Shown one piece after another: positions 9,505 to 21,301 of a stretch of 64,000 nucleotides of DNA; positions within the stretch are counted from its first letter, which is position 1; every line of letters starts with the position of its first letter. The stretch covers positions 8,790,650-8,854,649 of the forward strand of contig OU744448.1 of NCBI GenBank assembly GCA_916610825.1, read 5' to 3'. The DNA comes from Haliclystus octoradiatus. Its lineage: Eukaryota > Cnidaria > Staurozoa > Stauromedusae > Haliclystidae. The notes beneath the pieces were generated by a model that worked only from the letters and a program-made list of their open reading frames with translations, had not been told where the DNA came from and did not search any database. The translations under genes were made by a program, and so were the position numbers.

Positions 9505-12500
9505 GTTATTATGATAATGCTTAATAATTAACTTTGATAAAGGATGCCTTTTTGGTAATATCATTGGATGTTTCGCATCATAAGAAATTGATGAACGATC
9601 AAGTCTACCACCAACTCTCAATATTCCTTCTTCATCCATTCTGGGCTGCAATCTTATTAACTTACTTCTAGACTTTAACACCTTCGTCGAGTTAAGTAAT
9701 AGAATTTCGTCTTTAAACTCTCTGACTTGAACAAGCTTTATTATTTCATTTTCTGCTTGTTTTAACTCCATTACATTTAGTTTACCACAGTTGATGTCTT
9801 TTGTACCGTTACCCTTTGTCAAATTCACTTTGTTTCTCAAATACTGCATATAACGTAACAACCATGCCACTGACGTTTTCAATTTGGACCATGTAGAATA
9901 TCGTTCCCAAAGTCTACTTTCAAATAATTGCGATGATGATGATTCTACTGTAGTTGCATTTACAACACTCTTTACTTCAACATCATCAGAAGGTATTTCA
10001 ACAACATCTATTGGATTCGATGGCCAAACATCTTCTTCTTCATGAAGGAAACTAGGACCCAATAACCATTTGCAATTACCAGATAAATCTTTGCTTGACA
10101 GTCCTCTTGTGACATCATCAGCTGGATTATCTTCCGTCTTGATATATCGCCATTGATTTGGATCTGTAGACTCTCTTATTTCCATTACTCTATTTGCTAC
10201 AAACACATGAAATCGTTTGGTTTCATTCCGTATATATCTAATCACTGTAGTTGAATCCGACCACATAAATACAGAAGACAAAGATATAGGTAATTCTTTC
10301 TCCAAAAAACATTTCAACCTCACTCCTACAACAGCAGCCTGCAGTTCCAACCTTGGAATAGTCCATTCTTTAATTGGCGCCATACGACCCTTACCCATTA
10401 AAAATGACACCTTCGCCTTACCAACACTCGATTTCGTTCGCAAATATGCCACCGCACCATAACCTAACTGAGAAGCATCCGTAAAGATATGCAACTGCTG
10501 ACCCGTTGTAACCCCCGCAGTCCCCAATACATTTCGCGGAATCTCCAAATCCTTCAAATACTCCAACTCGTCCAACCAATCTCTCCAAACTTGCAGATGA
10601 TGTTCCCCTATTTCTTCATCCCAAGACACACCCTTTCTCCACAAATCTTGCAGTAGCAATTTCGCCCTTAACGTATACGGACTCACAAACCCCAGTGGGT
10701 CATACAAACTGCTGACCATTGACAAAATACCCCTTTTAGTTGCTGGCCTCTCCCTCAATGCAGTTTTAAAACGAAAGCAATCCTTATTTACATCCCACAA
10801 TACATCCAAAGTCCTTTCCACCGGCAGTTGATCAAAGTTCAAATCCAAAAAATCCCCTTTCCTCTCATTTTCAGGAATGGATTTCAATACATACTCATTA
10901 TTTGACAACCACTTCGTAAGATGAAACCCACCAGATATCAACAACGACTGGAGTTCCTTTGTCAATTTCGCCGCCTGCTGAGCATCGTCACAAGCCAACA
11001 AACAATCATCCACATAAAAATTATTTTTTACCACATCTACAGCTGCATCAGATGCCCCAACTAAATTGTCCTCTGCAGTCTTGCGTAATGCAAACGCAGC
11101 ACACGAAGGTGAACTGGTAGACCCAAACACATGTACCCTCATCCGAAACACCACTGGCTCCTGATCCAAATCACCATTAGGCCACCACAGATATCTCAAT
11201 GCGTCTCGATCCTCACCGTCTACATGAACCTGCAAAAACATTTTTTCGACATCACTCGAAACACAAACTTCACCCAATCTAAACCTAGTTAATACACCAA
11301 CAAGAGAATTTGTTAAATCCGGACCTTGCATCAAACAACTGTTTAGAGATACACCATCATGCTTTGCGGCAGCATCAAACACAACCCTTACCTTTCCAGG
11401 TTTGCTCTCAGAAAATACTGGGTGATGTGGCAAATACCAGATTTTCTTCAATTCATTGTCAGATTCCAATTCATCATTCGGTACAATTTCAGCAAAACCT
11501 TGTGTTACATAATCATTCATTATTTCATTGTACTTTGAATGAAGTAATTTGTCCTTCAAAAGTCTCTTGTGTAGACTATTCAAACGATTTGTAGCAAGAG
11601 AATAATTGTTCGGCAAAAGTGTATCTTTATTACGCCAAGGTAATGCAATAGAAATGTGTTCACCATCACGCTTGACACTTTCTTGCATAACAGTCAGAGC
11701 CTTTCGGTCTTCAATAGACATACAAACATCTTGACTGTGTACGGATTGTATGCCTATGCTATCTAATTGCCAAAATCTTGCAAGTTGATCGTTTAGTATA
11801 TTATCATTTACAGACTCTGAAGTTGTTTTGCATATATTAGCATTTATATTGCAGTTCATGTTGCCTAGTACAGACCAACCCAATTTCGTTTTTACTGCCC
11901 ATGGTTCTCCTGGATTTCCCTTGACTACATCTGTTGCAACAATAGCTTCGGGGTAATTTGTACCGATTATAATTGTGACATCATTTACATCAACATCAGG
12001 ATATGTCACTGTTTGTAATTGTGGCCATGCATCTAGGTTGCATTTAGATGGCAAACATTGCTTTGATATATCTAGATCCTTAATAGCATAAATAGGATTT
12101 ATCTCGATCCCGTTTTCCTTGATCTCGTTTAGTGCAGAGATTGTTACGCAGCATCGTTTCGATTTTATTGTCTCCTTTGTCTGACTAACGGTTGTCACAG
12201 ACAGACTGGCGTCTAGACCGGAAATGTCTAAGTGTTCAATAATAGCTTGATTACATAAGCATGTATCTGAACCGCTGTCTAATAAAGCGTAAGTTGAAAT
12301 GGATTTATTATTGTTTCCATACACAGTCACAGGAACTACCTGAGTTGTACAATACATTTTTGAAGAGTTCGCTTTATTTTCTATTGCCTTTGTTGCATTC
12401 ACAGTAGCCTCTTCAGTGTCATTAGTCGCAGTTGATTCAGGATGTAAAATTGTAGCATGCCAACGTGTACATCCATCGACAGTACAAGGATTCTTTAAAC

Positions 12501-14154
12501 TACATTTTCTAGATATATGGCCGAATTTTAGACATTTAAAACATAATCGATTTGATTTAACAATTTCTATCTTTTCTCCATAGCTACGGCGTTTAAAATT
12601 ATCGCAATTTTTCAACAGATGATTTTCTTTACAATCTTCGCATTTGTTTTCGGCTGTACTTGTTACTAAAGTAGAAACGCGAGTTTTATTTTTACTGTGA
12701 TCTTTATTGATGACATTAGTCTCCTTCTCGACGATTGTATTTATGTTAGTGATCCCGTAAATTGGGTCATTAATAATGTCCGCTTCTTCTTCTAATAACA
12801 GTACAAAATCTATTAATTCCGGTTCCTTTGATAATTTATTTTTAATCTTATTGGCAGTACGACGCCATCTCGTATGAAAATACTTTGGAGTTCTGTTCAT
12901 TAATTGATTAATGTGTGCATCAGTTATCTTTGATAAGCATTTCATCTCCTTTAATATTTGATAAGTTACTCTAGCATTATCAGCAAGTTCTCTAAATGCT
13001 TTATTATCGTATGGTTTAAGAGCATTACCAGATACTAATTTTTGTATACAAGTTTTCGCAATTGCTGAAGGTTGACCAAAACGTTTCTCTAATTTATCTA
13101 AGGCGAATTGTAATTTGCCAGGACCAGTCGATTCATATCCTTCTACGGCAAGTCTTGCCTCGCCACTTAAAAATTGCAATAACCGATTAAATTTTTGATT
13201 CTCATCTAACGGTTTACATAATACTAGCTCCGTAAAACGATTTATAAATCGCGGATATAATGATGAGTTACCATCAAATACGATTAATTCTGGTTTCGGT
13301 AGTTCATGTAACAAACTCATACGTTGCATGGCATTAATTGTTTCCTTCATCGCTTCACTTTCTAATGAAGATGATTGTGATCGGCTGTCAAGGTTGCTAT
13401 TATTAACATCATTATTATGTTTTACTATTTTACTTAAAGATATATTATCGATTGTATCTACTACGTCACTAACGTCATTAGCCTTTTCTGAAATAACAGC
13501 AATATTATTCGCTTCGCATATTTGTTTACCGGATGTTTTAGCATTTAAAACAGTGTTATTATCAATATCATTATCACAGCTAATCGTAGCATTATCTATT
13601 AATTCAATATTTTTGTCAATCAAACCCTGTTCTTGTAGCGTAATAATTTGCATATTGCTATCATCTATTTCGTCATCTGCCTGTCCGATTTTCTTCGAGG
13701 CTTCTAGTTCTGCCTTTAAAATTGACATTTTTAATTCTATTTCGGCTTCAGCCTTAATCTGCTTAGCCTTTCTTATTCTGGACTTGATTGAATACGCACT
13801 AGCTCTACTCGAGCTACTGACACGTGATACATTCGTATTAAATTGCGCTAAGGCCTCTACAATAATATCGTCATAGCCTGACTTATATGCGCACTGGTTC
13901 CTGTGTGCTGCTGTGGCCTGTTCTAACAAGTCAGCGGGTATGTCCTCTATCAACGAATCATAATAATTCACATACCGCTTCCATAAGGTATCAAACCTTG
14001 TTTTAATTTCTTTTACGTCTTCTTCTGAGACTGAAGTACTTTGTTTCCATGCATCAATCTTGCCATATAGTACTTTTAATTCTTCTATTGTTCTGTTGAC
14101 GTCATCTTCTGCTCTTTGATCAGCATCCGACGATTGACTTCTCAATGTTGGCAT
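9505..14154 (-). CDS. BEL gag-pol, 5' part: gag, protease, RT, RNase H, start of integrase
   Basis: The in-frame ATG at 14152-14154 (MPTLRSQSSDADQ) is chosen over an upstream TTG. A coiled, charged N-terminus leads to a DUF1759-like gag region near residues 290-440. CCHC-like knuckles include CFKCLKFGHISRKC (about 536). The A17-type protease has LLDSGSDTC (about 623). RT has GKVRVVFDAAAKHDGVSLN and FYVDDCLLAC (about 1045). RNase H has IFTDASQLGYGAVAY (about 1222) and MWSDSTTVI (about 1300). The integrase zinc finger begins at KLIIKHYHN. The nested element then breaks the frame, adding a few LTR-encoded residues before a stop. No other lesion is seen. Confidence 0.93.
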
Positions 14155-14292
14155 CGTGATGGGAGCCAATATCCATAAACATCAACCGCACATACAACGT
14201 CAAACCAAGTTGATCAATTCAATAACATTTACCAGAATAACGATACAAATGTGAACGTCAAACCAAATCAATTGACGAAACACAAGAAAAAC

Positions 14293-14805
14293 TGTATAAT
14301 ATTATCTGCATTTCCCGTTAAAGTTTATGTTGCATTTGATTTGGAAAATACCACCAGAATGAATACTCAATAAATAACAAATAATCTTTCTCACATTTGA
14401 TAGCGGTTTTTCTAATAAACAATTATAAAAACAAACTTATTACATTGAATACAATACATGGACAATAAAAGTTAATATTAATTAATACAATAAAACAGAA
14501 CATACCTTGATGTCGTTTCATACAAAACTTTAGCAAATAACATATATAGTCGGTTGATTAATCTTGCTTCTAACATGAAGACTTACTTCAACGATTAATG
14601 ATAAGTTTTACATTTACAAATTGTTATAAAGAACTAAACAAGATCAAAATACGCATTATCTGACAACCAATCAGATTACAAGAAAAATTAAACTAATTAT
14701 ATAATATTCACGTCATGAAGAGAATAATCACAATGGCCTCGTTTTAGTGGCCTCGTTTGTATAGACTACGCATGTTCAAATGAAGTTAATAAAATGTCGT
14801 TTTCA
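14293..14805 (-). repeat. 5' LTR of the BEL element
   Basis: 513 bp, matching 3479-3991. The right border CA at 14804-14805 is followed by GGAAT at 14806-14810. As the element reads leftward, this copy carries its promoter. Confidence 0.95.
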
Positions 14806-15297
14806 GGAATCATGACAAATATCTCCGAAACTTTTCGGAACAGTCCAGTCGATTGAAGGAAAATTAAAATCACCAAAGATGAAACAAGGGAAATGATAAT
14901 TTGTGCAGAAGTCCATAAAGGAACATAGTGAGTATGTGCTGCTAGAGCTACATGCTGCCGAAGGCGGATGGTAAACACATACCAGTCGTTGCTGCTCTCT
15001 CGACGAAAAATGAATGTCAATAATAATTGCTTCTAAATTTGAAAAGTTGGATAGTATGTCAGGAATAGTGTATCGTAGGGTATTTCTTAAAATAATAGCA
15101 ACACCGCCTCCATTTCCATCATGCGGTCTATCAGTGCGAATAATACTATACGGGGTTAAATTGATTAATAAAGAATCTGGAACAATAGAAGTAAGCCATG
15201 TTTCAGATACAAGAATGACATCATAAAGATTTGAATTAAGTAACATGAGAAACTGATCTAACTTGTTCATGAGGGACCGTGCATTAAATAATAGCAT
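14806..15297 (-). pseudogene. LINE ORF2, 5' part: APE-type endonuclease
   Basis: It starts at ATG 15295-15297 with MLLFNARSLMNKLDQF, the usual opening of a CR1/L2 endonuclease. VILVSETWLT, GGGVAIILRN and FIFGDFNFPSIDW follow. At 14806 the frame is cut by the BEL LTR. Counting the GGAAT duplication once, it continues in phase at 3473 (…GDICHDS, then FFDSINRNN). The region just upstream (15300-15480) shows frames drifting between ORF1 and ORF2. Confidence 0.85.
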
Positions 15298-15445
15298 TTT
15301 AAGGATGTTAATTTCTTTGAAGAGTTTATAGCTGTTATATCGTTAGTAGATGTAGCTGTATCCATGCTTTGGCAATTATATACTTCAGCCTCGGAATTAG
15401 GACATGTTGCGACTATTGGGTTAGATGAGGTGATGACACTGGAGT

Positions 15446-16582
15446 TTATGCTGGACCATGGATGTACTGTTTGAAGAATGACATCATATGACTCATTTGT
15501 TGACACATTTGAGTCATCCTTTCGTTTTGGTTTCGGAGCACATCCTGCCATGGTTGTCCAAATGGGGATGGTAGATTCTGTGTGAGGTGATGTTGAGTGC
15601 CCCTCGCTTGACCCTGGAGATTTTCGTGAGGAAATGGGTGAGGTCGCACATTGCATAAAAAAGGTTGTTGTAAATGTTGAGGTAGTAATATATTGGGATG
15701 TTGTGGAGGTGATGCGGCGCCACCTATGCCTTGACTGTTATCAACCGAACTAGATACAGGGATGTTTCTAGGCAAATTTGAATGTGATAAGGGAGAAGGA
15801 AAAGCTGGGGGTGGGTTCTTGTTTGGGACCCTTTGTGTTCCTTTTAGATGAGGAAAATGACACCGTTTGTTGAAACATTCCTTCTTTTGAAAAGATGAGG
15901 GGCAGATAAATAAGTGAAATCGTGAACACTGTTCTTTCTTATGAGGACAACCACCGGGGTAATTTCCATGCTTTAGATGTTGATAACATATTTTCGGATG
16001 ATAATTCAAACAATGACTGCCTGTCCGTCCTGAAAACCCAAATGTACACTTTCCATTTAGCAGATCATTACAGACAATAGGTTTTGTTCTTTCAATGTTG
16101 TTAACAACAGCTGATTCATTTTAATAAATATCTATATATTCATTGAGTGACGAGAGAGAATTTTCTGCTAATGTTTCCGGTAACGCTTCCATCAAGTCGA
16201 TGGCGAATGAAACCAAAGGCTGATCAACAATAGCCTAAATTACTGACGTTTCCAGTATAATTTCGTTTGAATCTGTGGCGGGTAAAACCACAGTCTGATC
16301 AGTTTTACATAAAATATCGCGACTGATTTCGAATAAATATATACATAATTCCAGCAAATCTCCTTTCTTTGCCCTGTTCAACTTTTTCCTTGAAACATCT
16401 ACGCTGTTATTATACAGAATCTCCATAAAGCCTTTGTTCCACTCAACCATCTCTTCTTTGTCGGCATTTTGAACTATTTTGACTGTTTCTTCCTGAAGAA
16501 TAACATTTACAGTCGTGGACATCACTTCAGGTAGCTGATTTTCAGACAGATTTGAGGCAAAAGAACAATTTACTGATGACAT
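15446..16582 (-). pseudogene. LINE ORF1 with CCCH-type zinc motifs, two in-frame stops
   Basis: One reading frame runs from ATG at 16582 to the stop at 15446 and is broken by a TAG at about 16235 and a TAA at about 16123. After an acidic N-terminal part comes a Cys/His-rich block: NGKCTFGFSGRTGSHC, NYHPKICYQHLKHGNYPGGC, then ICPSSFQKKECFNKRCHFPH. This arrangement is typical of ORF1 in invertebrate CR1/L2-type LINEs and is thought to bind RNA. A Pro/Gln-rich tail follows. The two stops make it a pseudogene. Confidence 0.8.
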
Positions 16583-16718
16583 GGTAATAAAATTATACTT
16601 TCATTGAAAATTTAAAAGAAATTAATAAATTTTAAGTTGAAATAGAACAATATAAAGTTAAACTTCAAAATTGAATTATAACCCGTCTAGCACGTCCAAC
16701 GTCTAGAAATTCATCCAT
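16583..16718 (-). other. LINE 5' end / 5' UTR
   Basis: About 135 bp between the ORF1 start and the right flank repeat. The 5' end lies near TAGACGTTGGACGTGCTAGAC on the minus strand. ATTC-like bases at the border make the exact edge uncertain. Confidence 0.5.
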
Positions 16719-17009
16719 TCCGCTACGCTCGGACCCATGGTGAATAATATAATAATCAAAATAAACCAATTGAAATCAAATTCAATAGAATATCATATCA
16801 ATCAAATCATCATGCAAAGAAAAATCAAATCAAATCAAATTCAAAAAAGTAAATCAATCCAATCGAATGATATAAAAATCAGATCAAATAAAAAAATCAA
16901 CTTCAATCAAATAAAATGAAATAAATTATAACAATATCCAAATAATATAATAATATAAAGAAAAATATATCCAAATAATAAATCAAAAAAAAAATTAAAA
17001 AAATGAGAA
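16719..17009. repeat. AT-rich repeat unit, right part, with right TSD of the LINE
   Basis: 16719-16744 repeats 945-970 with one mismatch. 16745-17000 is the continuation of the repeat unit seen complete at 665-947, including the run CAAATCATCATGCAAAG. The protein that can be read here is low-complexity and not a gene. Confidence 0.75.
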
Positions 17010-17079
17010 GGCAGACCGATGGGATTGAACCCAAGACCCCGCACGCCTTATGCAAACGCTTCACCACTGAGATCACACC
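17010..17079 (-). tRNA. tRNA-like sequence (tRNA pseudogene or SINE head)
   Basis: The minus strand has an A-box-like TCAGTGGTGAAGCG and a good B box GGGTTCAATCCCA at tRNA spacing, in 70 nt starting GGTGTGATC. T runs that could end Pol III transcription follow directly downstream. The acceptor arms (GGTGTGA with GTCTGCC) pair poorly, so a functional tRNA is unlikely. It is Ala-like in its D and T arms. Confidence 0.45.
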
Positions 17080-17660
17080 AAGATAATAACAAATGAAGTG
17101 ATTTTCACTACTTATAATACAGGTGTGAGTTGTAAATGACGTGCGAAATTGTCTCTTCTTAAGCTGATGTCGTAGCAGAATTAAAACATTTTAATAAACC
17201 AAATAAAACCATGACGACTGGCTTAGCAGTTTGATGTAAAAAATAACTTCAGAAAACAATACAAACAATAAATATATAATACTGTCTTGTGTAAGCCCCC
17301 AAACAAATGATGAATTGTCGGTTTAAAAGTTCTCATGGTCAAAACACAACAACAATTATCTTCGAAGTTTCACCTCAAATAGTGATGTTACAGAACGATT
17401 AAAACCTTTCATTAACCATTTCAAATGACGAGAAGAAGAAAACAATCACGTGTTCTACCAATGAAGAGATAATCACGATGTAAACTAATCTAGGAGTATT
17501 AGAAAACATTTCATTTAATAATGCAATTGTAATCTCGCTAAGCTGCGAGTCAGCCATCATGGCGGGCAATGGAAAAATATTTCTGTCAAAAAAATTTGGC
17601 TAAAAATTTTGAATAATCACACAGCATGCCCATTGTATTTTTAACAATAAAATGGTGTTA
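17080..17660. other. Intergenic, nothing recognised
   Basis: AT-rich DNA with no convincing frame, repeat or RNA feature. Confidence 0.5.
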
Positions 17661-17960
17661 AAAATAAGGTTCTTGTTGAGATTGCACCCCGTAAAACCAA
17701 TCGCTTGCGGTAAATCCTAGACAATTGAAAATAAAAATTATTAAAAAATCACTGGAAATACGGAAAACTTTCAAGTCATTCAAATGTATGTTTGTTGATG
17801 TAGTTTACCTGTTAGTATGTAGTTTTGACATTTATCTTTTGGTTTGGCCAAGAAAATGGTTTCGTGTTGAGATTGCATCCCATAAAACCAGTCGCTTCGG
17901 GTAAATCCTAAAAATTGAAAACAACAATCAATATAAAACCACTGGATATATCAGAAAAAC
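17661..17960. repeat. Two diverged copies of the ~190-bp satellite
   Basis: Copies begin near 17661 and 17847 and match the core at 1-662 with substitutions (GATTGCACCCCGTAAAACC, then CAATCGCTTGCGG). A partial copy in inverted orientation (GGTTTTGTGGGGTGCGATC) is visible near 18331. The same satellite therefore lies on both sides of the LINE nest. Confidence 0.85.
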
Positions 17961-20541
17961 AGTTCAGCACATATAAGATATAACAGTACACAGACCTTCA
18001 TAATGTTTCGCTTGATTGCAATGAGATTGAAGAATATTTAATGCATTCTAGCATGCTTTTTTCTATCTGGTCAACCTGTTCCGCCCTTACTTCCTCGCTG
18101 ATTACACAAATTGGCGGGAAGAACGATGTGATGGAACTGTAGCTTGTAATAAATTACCTGCGTGACATGCGATGCTGAACAGAGTCACGTCGACTTGCTA
18201 TTGTCCAAAACACCTACAATGACCTACGCATTTTCATTCTCATGAAATTACATTGAAATGTTTTAACCAATCAGCGTTGAGATATTAGTTGTGACGTCAT
18301 TTTTTTTTTAAATATATAATTACGTAACGGTTTTGTGGGGTGCGATCAAGTGCTCTCCTCTTCCAACGGAGAGCAGTTCATAACAAATCAAGCTATCATG
18401 GCGATACAGTGACACAGAAATCTCTTCTGCCAACGATGACTTGATAACAAAGTAGGCTATTGGGGATTATGAAAACTAAAAGTAACAATTGCCATCAGAG
18501 TCCTGTAAGCCCTCATGCAACAGGGTAAAAACCACGGTAAAAGTGACTTCGACAAACTTTACATGAAGCATTTAAACATTTAAGTTGTAAAAGACTTACC
18601 GAGAATTGTGTCTTCTGTTTGTGATGTAAAATGGAGTATTGTTGGACCTCTTCTCCTTCTGGGCATATTGGAATACTTTTGCAAAATCTGAAACACTTTT
18701 ACAAAATATTGGCAGCCATTAAAATAAAGCGTGCTCTAAAATTCGTGATGTTGCTAGGCATGACGACGGGATACACCATATACACCAAGGAAAGCAGTTT
18801 ATTTTCAGATAATTTCCGTCGAAATATCACGATTTTGGAAATTTTAATCGCAATTTATGAGCAATTTATAGCATTTTAATCTGTAAAAACAAAACTTCGG
18901 ATAGTTAAACCAAAGGCCTATAGATAACCCAGAAGCGTATAAGAAGTTTGGAAAGTGCTCTGCGGAAAAGGAGTTTAACAATAATGAAACAATGGTGATT
19001 TGATCACCGACACGGTTTGCGTATTATTATTATTAATGATATTCGTAACAAATTCATCGTGACGCTATGGCAGCTTTGGCGGGAAAATAAATCAAACAAA
19101 AGATCAGCTGTTTTGAGTGGAGAAAGTTTTACTTCCTTCGAGAATTGATTAACAACAGTTGAATTCCCAACAGAAATTAATTTTAACTGATTATTTGAAA
19201 CATACTTATGTTTGAACAACATTTCATATGGTATTGCCATGTGAACAAAAGCTGAAGGGCCCTGGAAGGTAAATGAACTCGCCGATAGTAATTCGTAATA
19301 AATCATACTTTCAACAATTCTGATTGTTCAAAATTGTCAGCAAATAGCTGTTACCCAAAATAACCAAGAAACAATTGTATATGCTTGATTCAACACTATC
19401 TGTTGTTGAAAATTTACGGAATAATATTCCTGTTTGTTCGTCGTGTGAGTAACATCTCCACAAAAACACTGATCAAAATTACTTGTGCTTCAAAAAGTTA
19501 AAAATCGTTCCCGTAGAAAAATGAATTTATGTCACATACCAATGGTACAATTTTTCCAATTAAACCACGTTGTCTAGGATAGGATAAAAGGAAAAAAAAT
19601 CGGAAAACTCCATTAACTTGTGCATTAAATTCGAAGATTTTATCCTCAAACAAAATGGCCGCCGTGGAGACATCTGCCTTCAAAGAGTAGTCACGTGGTT
19701 CGCGCTCTAGTACTTATACCTCTATTGGCCAGCCCACGTCATTTGGAAGGGATACACAGACGGAGATCTAAGCGCCAAAAAACTGCTGGAAAAATGTTCT
19801 CACCTTGTGCCTAACCCAGCCTGAGCTTCATTCTTCGCCAGTCAAATGTCACCGCTGAAAATTCAAACCGGCTTTTTTCAAAGCCACCACATTACCTGAA
19901 GGGATCTGTTTGCTTACTTTCTTTGTCTCACTTTTTTGTTGTCTGTATCTACCCTACATCTACCCCTGTCTCTATTAGCCTGCATCTATTTATTGTCTAT
20001 ATCAAAGTCACTATTCCAAGCTAGTTTAACAAGCAAAATATTCCTTACACAACTTACTACCTTACCTTACAACTTACTAAAATAACGTGATACAATAATT
20101 CATAGGCTATGCTTTACATTCATTCATAAGGCATTACCACAGTATAATAATAAACTGGACATTATAACCTAGGACTAGACGTTATAGACCTATACCTGCA
20201 CGGTTTTATGTGTTTTGAAAATGGCGACGAGCTGCGACAGATGGAATATTTTTCAAAATCATAATAATATAACCTACCACTGGACGTTATGACCTATGAC
20301 TGGACGTTCTTGTAAATGGACGATACGATACGACTGGTAACCTTGTAAAAACATCCCCTAAAATCCGCCGTATAAATTATCTATCAACAGTATTTAAGTA
20401 ACAGCAACAAGGAAAATCATAATGAAATGTAAACATGAGTAAATCTCAAATCTCTAAAGGCTCCTAATCCCACGGATAATTGCAACATTTATTCAAAAAA
20501 AATTCAAGCCAACAATCAGACAAAAGTGCAACGAAGGCGTA
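17961..20541. other. Intergenic; weak possible exons on the minus strand
   Basis: Two minus-strand frames deserve a note. 19498-19683 encodes a basic/aromatic 61-residue peptide, lies next to a YY1-like GGCGGCCATTTTGT, and contains a donor-like GTATGT. 19004-19306 is a 100-residue frame from an ATG. Neither matches a family I know and no joint gene model is supported. A plus-strand frame at 18631-18879 is also unrecognised. The rest holds nothing identifiable. Confidence 0.3.
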
Positions 20542-20582
20542 GCGTGGACCGTCGTAGGATTTTAGTAAACCACGGTCCACGC
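20542..20582. repeat. Perfect 11-bp inverted repeat
   Basis: GCGTGGACCGT (20542-20552) and ACGGTCCACGC (20572-20582) form a hairpin with a 19-nt loop, directly before a telomere-like tract. Confidence 0.85.
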
Positions 20583-20589
20583 AATAGTA

Positions 20590-20610
20590 TTAGGTTAGGG
20601 TTAGGGTTAG
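20590..20610 (+). repeat. Interstitial telomere-like tract
   Basis: TTAGG, TTAGGG, TTAGGG and TTAG in a row, 21 bp. It is short and may be chance or a repair scar. Confidence 0.8.
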
Positions 20611-20756
20611 TCCGACAATGTCTCTGCTTTGACAACCATCAGCCAGCTTTTAAATTAAAAGCCTATTCATCAAGTCATAACCGAAGTGAAACCAGACCAA
20701 CCAAATGTTTTCCTTTCTATCTTTCTTGCTATGTTCTAAATCTATTGACTATGGAT

Positions 20757-21200
20757 TTATTAATATCAAACTGCAGTTGGAACACTTGAAAATCGTTTGG
20801 CGAAATCTTACTTAATTAATACTTTTAAATCATGAAATATTATCAGTATATGCCGGACTGGTAGACATTATAATTAACATACTTTCATTAGCTTTGAATA
20901 ATTACAACTCAAACTTCTTAACGACATTTTATGGATTTTTATTGCGATGAATAAATCTTTTTGAATAAGAGGGTATCGAAATATTTTTTTAAATCTTCCA
21001 CATTGTCAGAGATATCTGCAGTAAAGATTATTAATATCAAACTGTAACTGGAAGTCTTACGATAGTAGGCAGAATTTTACTTTAATTAATACCTTTAAAT
21101 TATGAAATATCATTAGTATATGCAGGACTGGTATGGAAGGATTATGACATTTTAATTAGCACACTTTCATTAGCTTTTAATAATTACGTCTCAATTTTCA
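20757..21200. repeat. Imperfect tandem duplication, ~271-bp offset
   Basis: TTATTAATATCAAACTG at 20757 recurs at 21028. The following 160-170 bp align with many substitutions (ATATGCCGGACTGGTA against ATATGCAGGACTGGTA; ACTTTCATTAGCTTT in both). Non-coding. Confidence 0.75.
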
Positions 21201-21301
21201 ATCGTCAATCTTTATTATATACCAATCATGTTACCAATAGATTTGATTCTGAAATCCATACTATGTATAGCGCTCTATACACCACCACCTCCACCTCCTT
21301 A

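Larger units (their letters stand above)
3479..14805 (-). mobile_element. BEL/Pao LTR retrotransposon inserted in the LINE
   Basis: Two 513-bp LTRs (3479-3991 and 14293-14805) begin TG and end CA and are bounded by GGAAT duplications. On the minus strand lies one gag-pol frame with the BEL order: gag, zinc knuckles, A17-type protease, reverse transcriptase, RNase H, integrase. A second LTR element (5141-9504) splits the integrase. Without it the element is about 6.96 kb and the coding frame is open (about 1,911 codons from the ATG at 14154). I count three LTR differences by eye, so insertion was recent. No canonical primer-binding site starting TGG lies at the LTR edge. Confidence 0.95.
971..16718 (-). 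mobile_element. CR1/L2-like non-LTR retrotransposon (LINE), interrupted by a BEL element
   Basis: The minus strand carries ORF1 with CCCH-type zinc motifs, then ORF2 with an APE-type endonuclease and reverse transcriptase. The 3' end is a short TGAA/ATTC microsatellite at 971-990, as is usual for CR1/L2 LINEs. Without the BEL insertion (11,327 bp plus a 5-bp duplication) the LINE is about 4.4 kb, near full length. The likely TSDs are 945-970 and 16719-16744. ORF1 has two in-frame stops and ORF2 one frameshift, so this copy is inactive. The clade is inferred from ORF1 type and tail; L2 and CR1 were not separated. Confidence 0.8.

Noticed and set aside
13328..13876. 182-codon plus-strand frame
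   Set aside because: Antisense shadow of the BEL gag region, which carries the real zinc-knuckle and protease frame.
3479..14805. Endogenous retrovirus reading of the nested LTR elements
   Set aside because: No envelope gene in either element; protease, RT and integrase motifs are of BEL/Pao and Ty3/gypsy retrotransposon types.
16737..16919. Short Asn/Lys/Ile-rich frame
   Set aside because: Translation of the AATC-rich repeat unit that also occurs at 665-947.
17010..17079. Functional tRNA gene
   Set aside because: Boxes A and B are good, but the acceptor stem does not pair, so it is listed only as tRNA-like.
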